Assembly: GCA_003221825.1 (NCBI GenBank)
Contig: QHUE01000045.1
Span: 1-9,914 of the forward strand
Reading direction: 5' to 3'
Source of the DNA: Gemmatimonadota bacterium
Lineage (GTDB): Bacteria; Gemmatimonadota; Gemmatimonadetes; Gemmatimonadales; GWC2-71-9
DNA: 9,914 bases
The translations under genes and the position numbers were made by a program. Positions within the stretch are counted from its first letter, which is position 1. Every line of letters begins with the position of its first letter. The notes beneath the pieces are model-generated. The model was not told the DNA's origin. It saw only the letters and a program-made list of their open reading frames with translations, and ran no database searches. Of this stretch, positions 1 to 6,069 are shown one piece after another.

Positions 1-1
1 A

Positions 2-2224
2 GGCGCGAGCATCACGCTCACGGGCGGTAAGGCCTGGACCCGCGTCGTGCTTCCGATCGCGCAGATGTACCACGTGCACACCGACACGCGCGTGCCCTAC
101 TACCTCTACGGCAATCGCCAGGATGGCTCGTCCTACCGCATGCCGAGTCGCAGTCGCTCGGGCGGGTTGAACGAGGGGCAGTGGGGTCACGTGGGTGGGT
201 GTGAGAGTGGCTTTGCGATTCCCGACACAGTCGACAACACGACGGTGTGGTCGGGTTGCTACGACGGCGGGCTCGAGGTCTACGACGTTCGGACCGATCA
301 CGCGCGGAACGTGCGCATCTGGCCCGAGGCAGGCTACGGTTGGCGGCCTGCAGACATGAAGTACCGCTGGAATTGGACATTTCCCATCGCCATCTCGCCG
401 CACGAGCACACGAAGGTGTACGTGGGGAGCCAGGTCGTGCACGTCACGACGGACCGCGGCTCGAGCTGGCAGGTGATCAGTCCCGATCTCACCCGCAACG
501 ACACGACGCACCAGCAAACCTCGGGCGGTGTGACGACCGATAACCTCTACACGTTCGACGGCGCCACCCTGTTCGCGCTCGCGGAGTCGCCGGTCCGGGC
601 GGGTGTGCTCTGGGCCGGGTCGAACGACGGCCGTGTGAACGTGAGCACGGACGGCGGCGCGCACTGGACCGACGTGTCGGCCAACATCCCGAAGCTCTCC
701 GCCTGGGCGAAGATCGTGAACATCGAGCCCTCGCACTTCGACGCCGGCACGGCGTATCTCGCGGCCGACCTGCACGAGCTCGACGACCTGGATCCCTACA
801 TCTTCAAGACCACGGACTTCGGCAAAAGCTGGAGAAAGATTTCGGAGACCTTGCCGCGCTCGCCGCTTTCCTTCGTGCACATCGTGCGCGAGGACCCGGT
901 GCGGCGTGGCCTGCTCTTCGCGGGGACGGAGAACGGTCTGTACGTCACCTTGGATGATGGCGGCAGCTGGCTGCCGCTCCAGACCAACCTGCCCCACGCA
1001 CCCGTTTCGTGGCTCACCGTGCAGCCGCATTTCCACGATCTCGTGGTGTCGACGTATGGGCGTGGCTTCTATATCCTGGATGACATCTCGCCGCTCGAGC
1101 AGCTCGACGGCGCGACCCTCGCGAGCAAGGCGACGCTGTTCGTTCCGCCGCCGGCCTACCGGCTGCGCGACCAGCAAGGAGTTGCGAGCGCACCCAACAG
1201 CGCCGTGCAGGCGGAGAACGGACCGACCGGAGTCCCGCTCACCTACTACGTCTCGCCGGCGCTGGCGGACACCACGACCGGCTCAACCGCCGCGCCAAGC
1301 ACCACATGCCCCAGCCCCCAACCCCCAGCCCCCCCAGCCCCCAGCCCCGGTGATAGCTCGAGCCGCCCCCGCAAGCCCGCGAGGCTGGTGGTTCTCGACG
1401 CGCAGGGCGACACCGTGCGCGTGCTCGAGGGACAGCGCAAGGTGGGATTCAACCGGGTCTGTTGGGACCTGCGCTACGCCGCTCCGGCCACACCGAAGCT
1501 GCGTACGCCGCCGCCGGGCAAGGCGTTCGTTCGCGTGGGCGCAGACGGGACGCGCCCCCTGGTCACCTGGGACCTGGACCTCTCGCTCCGCGGTCCGCTC
1601 GTGTTGCCGGGGACCTATACCGTCCGACTCGTCGTCGCAGATTCCACCACCGCGCCCGTGACATCGACGCAGTCGCTCACCGTGCTCAAGGATCCCAACA
1701 CGACGGGGAGCGACGCGGACGTGCAGGCGCAAGGGAAGCTCGCGCGCACGATTCGCGTCGAGCAGGACAGCATCGCCCGCATGATCAACCGGCTCGAGTG
1801 GGTACGCAAACAGGTGCGCGATCTCACGGCGCAACTCCGCGACTCCGCGCTCGTGACCGACTCGGGAGCGAAGCGGATTGCCGCCCTCGCCGATTCACTC
1901 GAGCGGCGAATCATCCGCATCGAAGGCGCCCTGTTCGACGTGAACCTGACGGGCGCGCGTGAGGATGCGTTCCGCAATCCGATGCAGCTGTATGGCCGGC
2001 TCGCCGCGCTGCAGTCGGATATGGCGGAGAACGGGGCGGACTTCGCGCCCACTACGCAGCAGCTCGCGGTCCATGACGTGCTGGCCGGACGGCTCGCGGA
2101 GGCAACGACGCGCTTCGCCGACTTGATGGCGAAGGCGATCCCTCAGTTCTCCGCGGAGCTGCGGCGGACCCCGCTCCGCGATGTTCTCAGCACCGGCTCG
2201 ATTGGGGAAGGAGCACGGCCATGA
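2..2224 (+). CDS. BNR/Asp-box beta-propeller glycosyl-hydrolase-like protein (5' partial)
   Basis: The frame is open from the left edge, so the true start and any signal peptide lie outside; 740 residues are visible, and the first in-frame GTG (47) falls in mid-domain. Four Asp-box motifs (S/T-x-D-x-G-x-x-W) are visible at residues 149-156, 215-222, 270-277 and 316-323, with a degenerate one at the edge (residues 5-12). They mark a sortilin/VPS10-like or sialidase-like propeller ending near residue 365 at a STYGRGFYILDD segment. A proline-rich linker (about 430-455) follows, then a beta-rich Ig/FlgD-like part with an LPGTYTVRLV strand (about 470-565), then a long helical, probably coiled-coil tail (about 575-735). 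Such proteins are usually annotated as glycosyl hydrolases and are generally secreted; no catalytic residues can be named here and the substrate is unknown. Related proteins often exceed 1,000 residues. The stop overlaps the start of the aldo/keto reductase (ATGA), which suggests co-translation. Confidence 0.88.
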   Translation, partial: GASITLTGGKAWTRVVLPIAQMYHVHTDTRVPYYLYGNRQDGSSYRMPSRSRSGGLNEGQWGHVGGCESGFAIPDTVDNTTVWSGCYDGGLEVYDVRTDHARNVRIWPEAGYGWRPADMKYRWNWTFPIAISPHEHTKVYVGSQVVHVTTDRGSSWQVISPDLTRNDTTHQQTSGGVTTDNLYTFDGATLFALAESPVRAGVLWAGSNDGRVNVSTDGGAHWTDVSANIPKLSAWAKIVNIEPSHFDAGTAYLAADLHELDDLDPYIFKTTDFGKSWRKISETLPRSPLSFVHIVREDPVRRGLLFAGTENGLYVTLDDGGSWLPLQTNLPHAPVSWLTVQPHFHDLVVSTYGRGFYILDDISPLEQLDGATLASKATLFVPPPAYRLRDQQGVASAPNSAVQAENGPTGVPLTYYVSPALADTTTGSTAAPSTTCPSPQPPAPPAPSPGDSSSRPRKPARLVVLDAQGDTVRVLEGQRKVGFNRVCWDLRYAAPATPKLRTPPPGKAFVRVGADGTRPLVTWDLDLSLRGPLVLPGTYTVRLVVADSTTAPVTSTQSLTVLKDPNTTGSDADVQAQGKLARTIRVEQDSIARMINRLEWVRKQVRDLTAQLRDSALVTDSGAKRIAALADSLERRIIRIEGALFDVNLTGAREDAFRNPMQLYGRLAALQSDMAENGADFAPTTQQLAVHDVLAGRLAEATTRFADLMAKAIPQFSAELRRTPLRDVLSTGSIGEGARP
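1309..1350. repeat. Imperfect heptamer CCCCAGC repeat, G-quadruplex candidate on minus strand
   Basis: C-rich blocks separated by AG or AA recur with adenines at 1313, 1320, 1327, 1336 and 1343, so the spacing is 7, 7, 9 and 7. The unit is roughly CCCCAGC. On the minus strand this gives six runs of four to seven G separated by two-base CT or TT loops, a strong G-quadruplex pattern. It encodes the Pro/Ser/Ala-rich linker of the propeller protein. Seven is not a multiple of three, so gain or loss of one unit would shift the reading frame. Confidence 0.85.
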
Positions 2225-3204
2225 AGAGTCGTCCGCTCGGTAGTACCGGTTACCGCATCAGCGAAATCGGCTTCGGTGGCTGGGGCCTCGGCGGTGAGAT
2301 GTGGCGCGGCGTGGACGACGCCGAAGGCCGCAAGGCGCTGCGGGAAGCGGTCGAGCAAGGCATCACCTTCTTCGATACCGCCCTCGCGTATGGCGCCGGG
2401 CACAGCGAGCGTGTGATCGGTGAGACGCTGAAGGACGACATCCGCGCCAATCGCGCGGTCGTCGCGACGAAGATCCCGCCGCAGAATCGCGAGTGGCCGG
2501 GCAAGGCCAGCTACAAGCTCGGCGACGTGTTTCCCGCCAAATACATCGCCACGAGCACCGAGCAGTCGCTCAAGAATCTCAGCATGGAAGCGCTGCACGT
2601 GCAGCAGCTGCACGTGTGGAACGACGTCTGGCTTTCGGATCCCGACTGGGACGCGTCCTACAAACAGATTGTTCGCCTGAAAGAAGAAGGAAAGGTCCTG
2701 CATTGGGGGATCTCGATCAACGATCACGCGCCCGAGACGGCGCTGCGCATCCTGGCCGATCCGCTGTTCGAAACCGCGCAGGTGATCTACAACGTCTACG
2801 ACCGCTCACCCGAAAAAGCGCTGTTCGCACTCGCCAGGCAGAAACCGTTGGGGATCATTGTGCGCGTGCCGTTCGACGAGGGGGCGCTGACGGGACAGAT
2901 CAAGGCGAATACCGTGTTCCCGGCCGGCGACTGGCGCGGCGAGTACTTCGCGGGCGACCGCAAGGCCGAGGCGGAGCGGCGAGGGCAGGCGCTGGCGAAG
3001 GTGTTGGACGATCAGGTCGAGACCCTGCCCGAGCTGGCGCTGCGGTTCTGCCTGTCGGCACCTGAGGTCTCGACCGTCATCCCCGGGATGCGGCGGCCGG
3101 CGCACGTGCGGCAAAACGCGCTGGCGTCGACCAAAGGCGCGCTGCCGGCCGGCATGCTGGCGAAGCTCAAGCCCCACGCGTGGGACAAGAACTGGTATTC
3201 GTAG
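2221..3204 (+). CDS. Aldo/keto reductase
   Basis: A 327-residue NAD(P)H-dependent oxidoreductase of the aldo/keto reductase superfamily, a cytoplasmic TIM barrel that typically reduces aldehydes or ketones. The N-terminus (RPLGSTGYRISEIGFGGWGL) is the standard barrel entry. The catalytic tetrad is complete: Asp52 and Tyr57 in FFDTALAYG, Lys84 in VATKIPP and His131 in QLHVW. The IPGMRRPAHVRQN segment (288-299) matches the C-terminal cofactor-phosphate binding region. Length is normal for the family. The start is supported by AAGGAG at 2208-2213, seven bases upstream, and by the ATGA overlap with the propeller gene, implying one transcript and coupled translation. The actual substrate cannot be told from sequence. 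The gene converges on the sigma factor gene with a 31 bp gap in which I see no clear terminator hairpin. Confidence 0.93.
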   Translation: MKSRPLGSTGYRISEIGFGGWGLGGEMWRGVDDAEGRKALREAVEQGITFFDTALAYGAGHSERVIGETLKDDIRANRAVVATKIPPQNREWPGKASYKLGDVFPAKYIATSTEQSLKNLSMEALHVQQLHVWNDVWLSDPDWDASYKQIVRLKEEGKVLHWGISINDHAPETALRILADPLFETAQVIYNVYDRSPEKALFALARQKPLGIIVRVPFDEGALTGQIKANTVFPAGDWRGEYFAGDRKAEAERRGQALAKVLDDQVETLPELALRFCLSAPEVSTVIPGMRRPAHVRQNALASTKGALPAGMLAKLKPHAWDKNWYS

Positions 3205-3235
3205 CATCTACAGGGCAGGATTCCGGCGCGTTCCA

Positions 3236-4414
3236 TCATAACTCCTGCAATCGGCGTTCGATGAGGCGGCGCTCTGGTTCTTCCACGGTGAGGGCGAGGG
3301 CGTGCGCATAGGCGTCGCGCGCCTCTGGCTTACGACCCAGGCGGCGCAATAGATCGGCGCGGGCGGCGTGGATCAGGTGATACTCCCGCAGCTCGCCACG
3401 CGCAAGAATCGCATCGATGAGCCTGAGCCCGTGCTCCGGCCCGTCGCGCATCGCGATTGCGGCGGCGCGGTTCAGCTCGATGACGGGTGACGGCTCGGCT
3501 CGGAGGAGCACATCGTAGAGCCCGACGATCTGCACCCAATCGGTCGCTGGCGAGCTTGGCGCCTCGGCGTGTAAGGCGGCGATCGCGGCTTGCAGCGTGT
3601 ACGGGCCGAAGCCGCGCGAGCCCAGGGCGCGTTCGACGAGGGCCACTCCTTCCTTTATCTGTCTCCGGTCCCACTGCGCGCGGTCCTGCTCCTCGAGTGG
3701 AATCAGCTCGCCCGCCGTTGTCGTGCGCGTGGCGCGCCGCGCGTCGTGCAGCAGCATCAGCGCCAACAACCCGATCGCCTCCGCTTCAGGCAATAGTTCG
3801 ACGAGCAGGCGGCCCAGCCGGATCGCTTCGATGCCCAGATCAGGACGGGTGAAGTAGCCCTGGTTGAAAACCAGGTAGACGACGTGCAGCACCGTCGCCA
3901 GCCGCTCGGCGAGATCGGGCCGCTCCGGCACTTCGTACGGAATGCGCGCGTCGCGGATCTTTGCTTTCGCGCGGACGATCCGCTGCGCCAGCGTCGGCGC
4001 GGTCGTCAGGAACGCCGCCGCGACCTCCTCCGTGGTGAGCCCACACACCTCGCGCAGCGTCATCGCGACTTGCGCGTCGGGGTGCAGCGCGGGATGGCAG
4101 CAGGTGAAGATCAAGCGCAGCCGGTCGTCGGCGACGTCGTAGTCTTCGGTATCGCTGAGCTCTTGCGGCACGTCCGCCTCACCCGCCACTTCGCGGCGGC
4201 CTTTGCGCAGCCGATCGATGGCCTTGAAACGGCCCGTGGAGATCAGCCAGGAGCGCGGATTCGCCGGCGTGCCATCGACCGGCCAGCGCTCGACCGCAGC
4301 CGCGAACGCATCCTGCAGCGCCTCCTCGGCGAGATCGAAGTCGCCGAGGAGGCGGATCAAGGTGGCGAGGACGCGACGGGATTCGGCGCGGTAGACCGAC
4401 TCGATCGTGTCTAC
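3236..4414 (-). CDS. ECF42-type RNA polymerase sigma factor with TPR-like C-terminal extension
   Basis: About 392 residues if counted from the conserved VDTIESVYRAESRR segment. Sigma-2 occupies about 1-75 (LAEEALQDAFAAAVERWP, then NPRSWLISTGRFKAIDRLR); sigma-4 about 96-158 (DDRLRLIFTCCHPALHPDAQ, then LTTEEVAAAFLTTAPTLAQR). A DUF6596-like region follows (about 172-275, with HVVYLVFNQGYFTR), then TPR-like helices to the end. This architecture, with DGPF genes immediately upstream, is the hallmark of ECF42 sigma factors, which lack a classical anti-sigma factor and use the C-terminal extension for control. The start is a problem: the codon opening the homologous region is GTA (4412-4414), overlapping the TAG stop of the upstream gene, and no ATG, GTG or TTG exists in frame between a GTG at 4945 and a TTG inside sigma-2. 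The 5' boundary given is therefore where homology begins, not a proven start. A GGAG (4426-4429) lies 11 bases upstream of GTA. Initiation at a rare codon (GTA, ACG 4406-4408 or ATC 4403-4405), a lost start codon or a sequence error are all possible. Confidence 0.85.
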   Translation of the reverse strand, partial: VDTIESVYRAESRRVLATLIRLLGDFDLAEEALQDAFAAAVERWPVDGTPANPRSWLISTGRFKAIDRLRKGRREVAGEADVPQELSDTEDYDVADDRLRLIFTCCHPALHPDAQVAMTLREVCGLTTEEVAAAFLTTAPTLAQRIVRAKAKIRDARIPYEVPERPDLAERLATVLHVVYLVFNQGYFTRPDLGIEAIRLGRLLVELLPEAEAIGLLALMLLHDARRATRTTTAGELIPLEEQDRAQWDRRQIKEGVALVERALGSRGFGPYTLQAAIAALHAEAPSSPATDWVQIVGLYDVLLRAEPSPVIELNRAAAIAMRDGPEHGLRLIDAILARGELREYHLIHAARADLLRRLGRKPEARDAYAHALALTVEEPERRLIERRLQEL

Positions 4415-4587
4415 GGTTGGTCGAACTCCATGATCGGACGGACCTCGACGGTGCCGTGCTTCGCGCCGGGGATCCGCGACGCCACCTGCACGGCGTCGTT
4501 CAAGTCTTTCGCCTTGATCAGGTAATAGCCGCCGAGCTGTTCCTTGGTCTCGACGTACGGCCCATCGGTCGTCGAGAGATATCTCAT
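4411..4587 (-). CDS. Short DGPF/YCII-related protein with apparent internal deletion
   Basis: 58 residues starting MRYLSTTDGP. Residues 5-51 match residues 65-111 of the neighbouring full-length DGPF protein with 36 of 47 identities by my count, including TDGP and ETKEQLGGY. The first four residues match that protein's start (MKYL). The roughly 60 residues between, half of the ferredoxin-like YCII fold, are missing. ATG at 4585-4587 is supported by GGAGG (4593-4597 on this strand) five bases upstream; an in-frame GTG at 4597-4599 overlaps that site and is unlikely. The gene sits 24 bp after the first DGPF stop, and its own TAG overlaps the beginning of the sigma homology. It keeps a good ribosome binding site and an open frame, so it may be expressed, but whether 58 residues can fold, perhaps by pairing with the longer paralog, is unknown. 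It could equally be a decaying copy. Confidence 0.72.
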   Translation of the reverse strand: MRYLSTTDGPYVETKEQLGGYYLIKAKDLNDAVQVASRIPGAKHGTVEVRPIMEFDQP

Positions 4588-4611
4588 GGATTCCTCCACA
4601 ACGGTGAATGG

Positions 4612-4956
4612 TTATCCCCAGACGGGGCGCACCTCGATTGATCCCCACTTGGCGGACGGAATGCGCGCCGCCACCTGAATGGCGTCGTTCAGGTCCTTGG
4701 CCTCGATGAGGAAGTAGCCGCCGAGCTGTTCTTTGGTCTCGGCGAAGGGACCGTCGGTCGCCGAGAGCTTGCCGTTGCGCACGCGCACGGTGGTGGCGGC
4801 GTCGGTGTGCTTCAGCCCGTTGCTCCCGATGTAATGGCCACTCTTCTTGATGTCTTCGGTAAAGGCCCAATAGTCCTTTTTGGCCTGCTCGATCACGTCC
4901 TGCGGGACGTTCGCTTCCTGCTTCTCTTCCTGATAGACCAGGCACAAGTACTTCAT
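4612..4956 (-). CDS. DGPF/YCII-related domain protein, full length
   Basis: 114 residues beginning MKYLCLVYQEE, with the family's namesake motif DGPF at 68-71 followed by ETKEQLGGYFLIEAKDLNDA. This is the usual size and layout for a small cytoplasmic DGPF (YCII-related) protein. Their biochemical role is not established; they are consistently encoded beside ECF42 sigma factors and are typically the sigma factor's own targets. ATG at 4954-4956 is chosen because GGAGG (4962-4966 on this strand) lies five bases upstream and the family starts M-K/R-Y; a longer in-frame start at 5028 would add 24 unconserved residues and cross the predicted promoter. It is the first gene of the three-gene operon with the short DGPF gene and the sigma factor. 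Both DGPF genes differ at many third positions, so the duplication is old. Confidence 0.9.
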   Translation of the reverse strand: MKYLCLVYQEEKQEANVPQDVIEQAKKDYWAFTEDIKKSGHYIGSNGLKHTDAATTVRVRNGKLSATDGPFAETKEQLGGYFLIEAKDLNDAIQVAARIPSAKWGSIEVRPVWG

Positions 4957-5000
4957 TGTGTCCTCCAAGAGAGTCTGAAATATGCCCGCTTCACCAGGTA

Positions 5001-5027
5001 GTCGTTTGGGAGCGCTACATTTCGACA
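5001..5027 (-). promoter_or_regulatory. Candidate ECF42-type promoter for the DGPF-DGPF-sigma operon
   Basis: On the minus strand TGTCGA (5022-5027) is followed, after exactly 17 bases, by CGAC (5001-5004). From memory, ECF42 promoters have TGTCGA at -35 and CGA/TC at -10, so both elements and the spacing fit. Predicted transcription would start around 4994, giving a leader of about 38 bases before the ATG at 4956. The -35 hexamer shares its last plus-strand base with the ATG of the divergent DUF1697 gene. The implication, not shown directly, is that the sigma factor activates its own operon. Confidence 0.6.
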
Positions 5028-5539
5028 TGCCACGCTATGCGGCGTTTCTCCGGGGCGTCATGCCGACGAACTGCAAGATGCCGGCTCTGAAGGCCGCGTT
5101 CGAAGCCGCCGGATTCACCGACGTAAAGACGGTACTCGGGAGTGGCAACGTGGTGTTCGACGCTCGTAGCACGTCGGAGGAGGCCGTGCAGCTGAAAGCC
5201 GAAGCCGCAATGCAGGACCGACTCGGCCGTGTGTTTCCCACCATCGTCCGGCCGGTCGAGCAGCTGAGGAAACTGCTCGAGTCCGATCCCTATCGCGCCT
5301 TCAAGGTCAGTCCCAAAGCGAAACGCATCGTCACGTTCCTGCGCGGCCGGCCCACCGGAAAGATCAAGCTGCCGGTCGAGATGCACGGCGCGCGCATCCT
5401 GGCAATGAAAGATGGCGAAGTCTTCAGCGCCTATCTGCCGACCCCGAAGGGTCCTGTGTTCATGACGCTGATCGAGAAGACGTTCGGGAAGGACGTCACC
5501 ACGCGGACGTGGGATACGGTCGTCAAGGTCGCGAGGTGA
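5027..5539 (+). CDS. DUF1697 family protein
   Basis: 170 residues opening MPRYAAFLRGVMPTNCKMPA, followed by LKAAFEAAGFTDVKTVLGSGNVVFDA, which is the characteristic N-terminal half of DUF1697 proteins (usually about 170-185 residues). The C-terminal half carries KTFGKDVTTRTWDTVVKVA, also typical. Function is unknown for the family; it is presumably cytoplasmic as no signal or membrane segment is visible. ATG 5027 is chosen because the family starts at this motif. The ribosome binding site is poor (GGGAG at 5008-5012, 14 bases away), so in-frame TTG 5006 or ATG 4982 remain possible, the latter adding 15 unconserved residues. It is divergent from the DGPF/sigma operon, its start overlaps that operon's predicted -35, and it converges on the DinB-like gene with a gap of only 5 bp. 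Confidence 0.88.
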   Translation: MPRYAAFLRGVMPTNCKMPALKAAFEAAGFTDVKTVLGSGNVVFDARSTSEEAVQLKAEAAMQDRLGRVFPTIVRPVEQLRKLLESDPYRAFKVSPKAKRIVTFLRGRPTGKIKLPVEMHGARILAMKDGEVFSAYLPTPKGPVFMTLIEKTFGKDVTTRTWDTVVKVAR

Positions 5540-5544
5540 GTCCA

Positions 5545-6018
5545 TTAAGCTGCCTTCAGCCGCTTGATCAGCTGCACCTGACCGGCGTGATAGATCGCAT
5601 GACACGTGATGCCGAGTATGAGACTGAACCGCTCGGGCGAAGGGGTGGCAGGCGTGACGGTGCCCGCTTCGATGGCAGCGACCAGCTCAGCTAGACGTTG
5701 CTGCTCCGACGCCAACGTGGATTGAATCTTGGCCCATGAGATCGGCCTCTGGTCGGTGACGACGAACCAATCTTCGCCCGGGAGAACGAAAGGCTCCGCG
5801 GCGTGACCGGAGATCTGCGACCTGACGGCCCGTACGAAGTACGCATGATGCAGAACGAGCTCGGCGATGTTGTGGCGTCCGGTCGCCGGTCTCCAGAACG
5901 CGAGGGTGGGTTTCACATCAGCCAGCGCCGCCTTCATGTCCGGGCCATGCCATGCGCCGGGGCCGTAGCCTTCGCTCAGGATGCGTGATTCAGGAGGAAC
6001 TGCAGTCGTGGTGGTCAT
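5545..6018 (-). CDS. DinB-like metal-binding four-helix protein
   Basis: 157 residues of the DinB/YfiT-like fold, a four-helix bundle that usually holds a divalent metal through three histidines. Candidate ligands are His57 or His58 in LVLHHAY and both His140 and His144 in the diagnostic CHAIYHAGQ motif near the C-terminus. The N-terminal part includes GAWHGPDMKAALADV, normal for the first helix. Members include thiol-dependent transferases and DNA-damage-inducible proteins, so the reaction here is unknown. The start at 6016-6018 (MTTTTAVPPES) is supported by GGAGG (6023-6027 on this strand) four bases upstream; a much longer in-frame start further upstream would run into the AraC gene and adds arginine-rich non-homologous sequence. 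It is divergent from the AraC-type regulator across 51 bp, so it is a plausible target of that regulator, though this is inference. Confidence 0.87.
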   Translation of the reverse strand: MTTTTAVPPESRILSEGYGPGAWHGPDMKAALADVKPTLAFWRPATGRHNIAELVLHHAYFVRAVRSQISGHAAEPFVLPGEDWFVVTDQRPISWAKIQSTLASEQQRLAELVAAIEAGTVTPATPSPERFSLILGITCHAIYHAGQVQLIKRLKAA

Positions 6019-6058
6019 AGTGCCTCCATTTTTGGGTCTGGGAGTGTAGAACGGAGCC

Positions 6059-6063
6059 GGAGG
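6059..6063 (+). promoter_or_regulatory. Ribosome binding site selecting a TTG start
   Basis: GGAGG six bases before the TTG at 6070-6072. It fixes the start of the AraC-type regulator at a non-ATG codon, in agreement with the conserved N-terminus (MGKIAAALQEALKRRR). Confidence 0.75.
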
Positions 6064-6069
6064 TAAGTC

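Noticed and set aside
906..1661. A 251-residue plus-strand frame inside the propeller gene.
   Set aside because: Composition is Arg/Ser/Pro-rich and it overlaps conserved Asp-box sequence in the true frame. It matters only as the frame entered if one heptamer unit is lost.
2594..2617. Repeated CTGCACGTG with a palindromic CTGCACGTGCAG in the aldo/keto reductase gene.
   Set aside because: It encodes the normal family segment LHVQQLHVW, including the catalytic His131; simple codon reuse explains it, and it lies well inside the gene.
3205..3235. The 31 bp convergent gap between the aldo/keto reductase and sigma genes as a bidirectional terminator.
   Set aside because: No stem-loop followed by a T run can be seen on either strand.
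4415..4945. The sigma-factor frame stays open through both DGPF genes to a GTG at 4945, giving a 569-residue reading frame.
   Set aside because: The extra N-terminal part is arginine- and glycine-rich and has the look of an off-frame translation of high-GC coding sequence. The DGPF frames overlapping it are clearly the real ones.
6019..6069. Divergent promoters and an AraC operator between the DinB-like and AraC-type genes.
   Set aside because: The gap is suitable in position, but I could find neither convincing -35/-10 pairs nor a clear direct repeat, so nothing was annotated.
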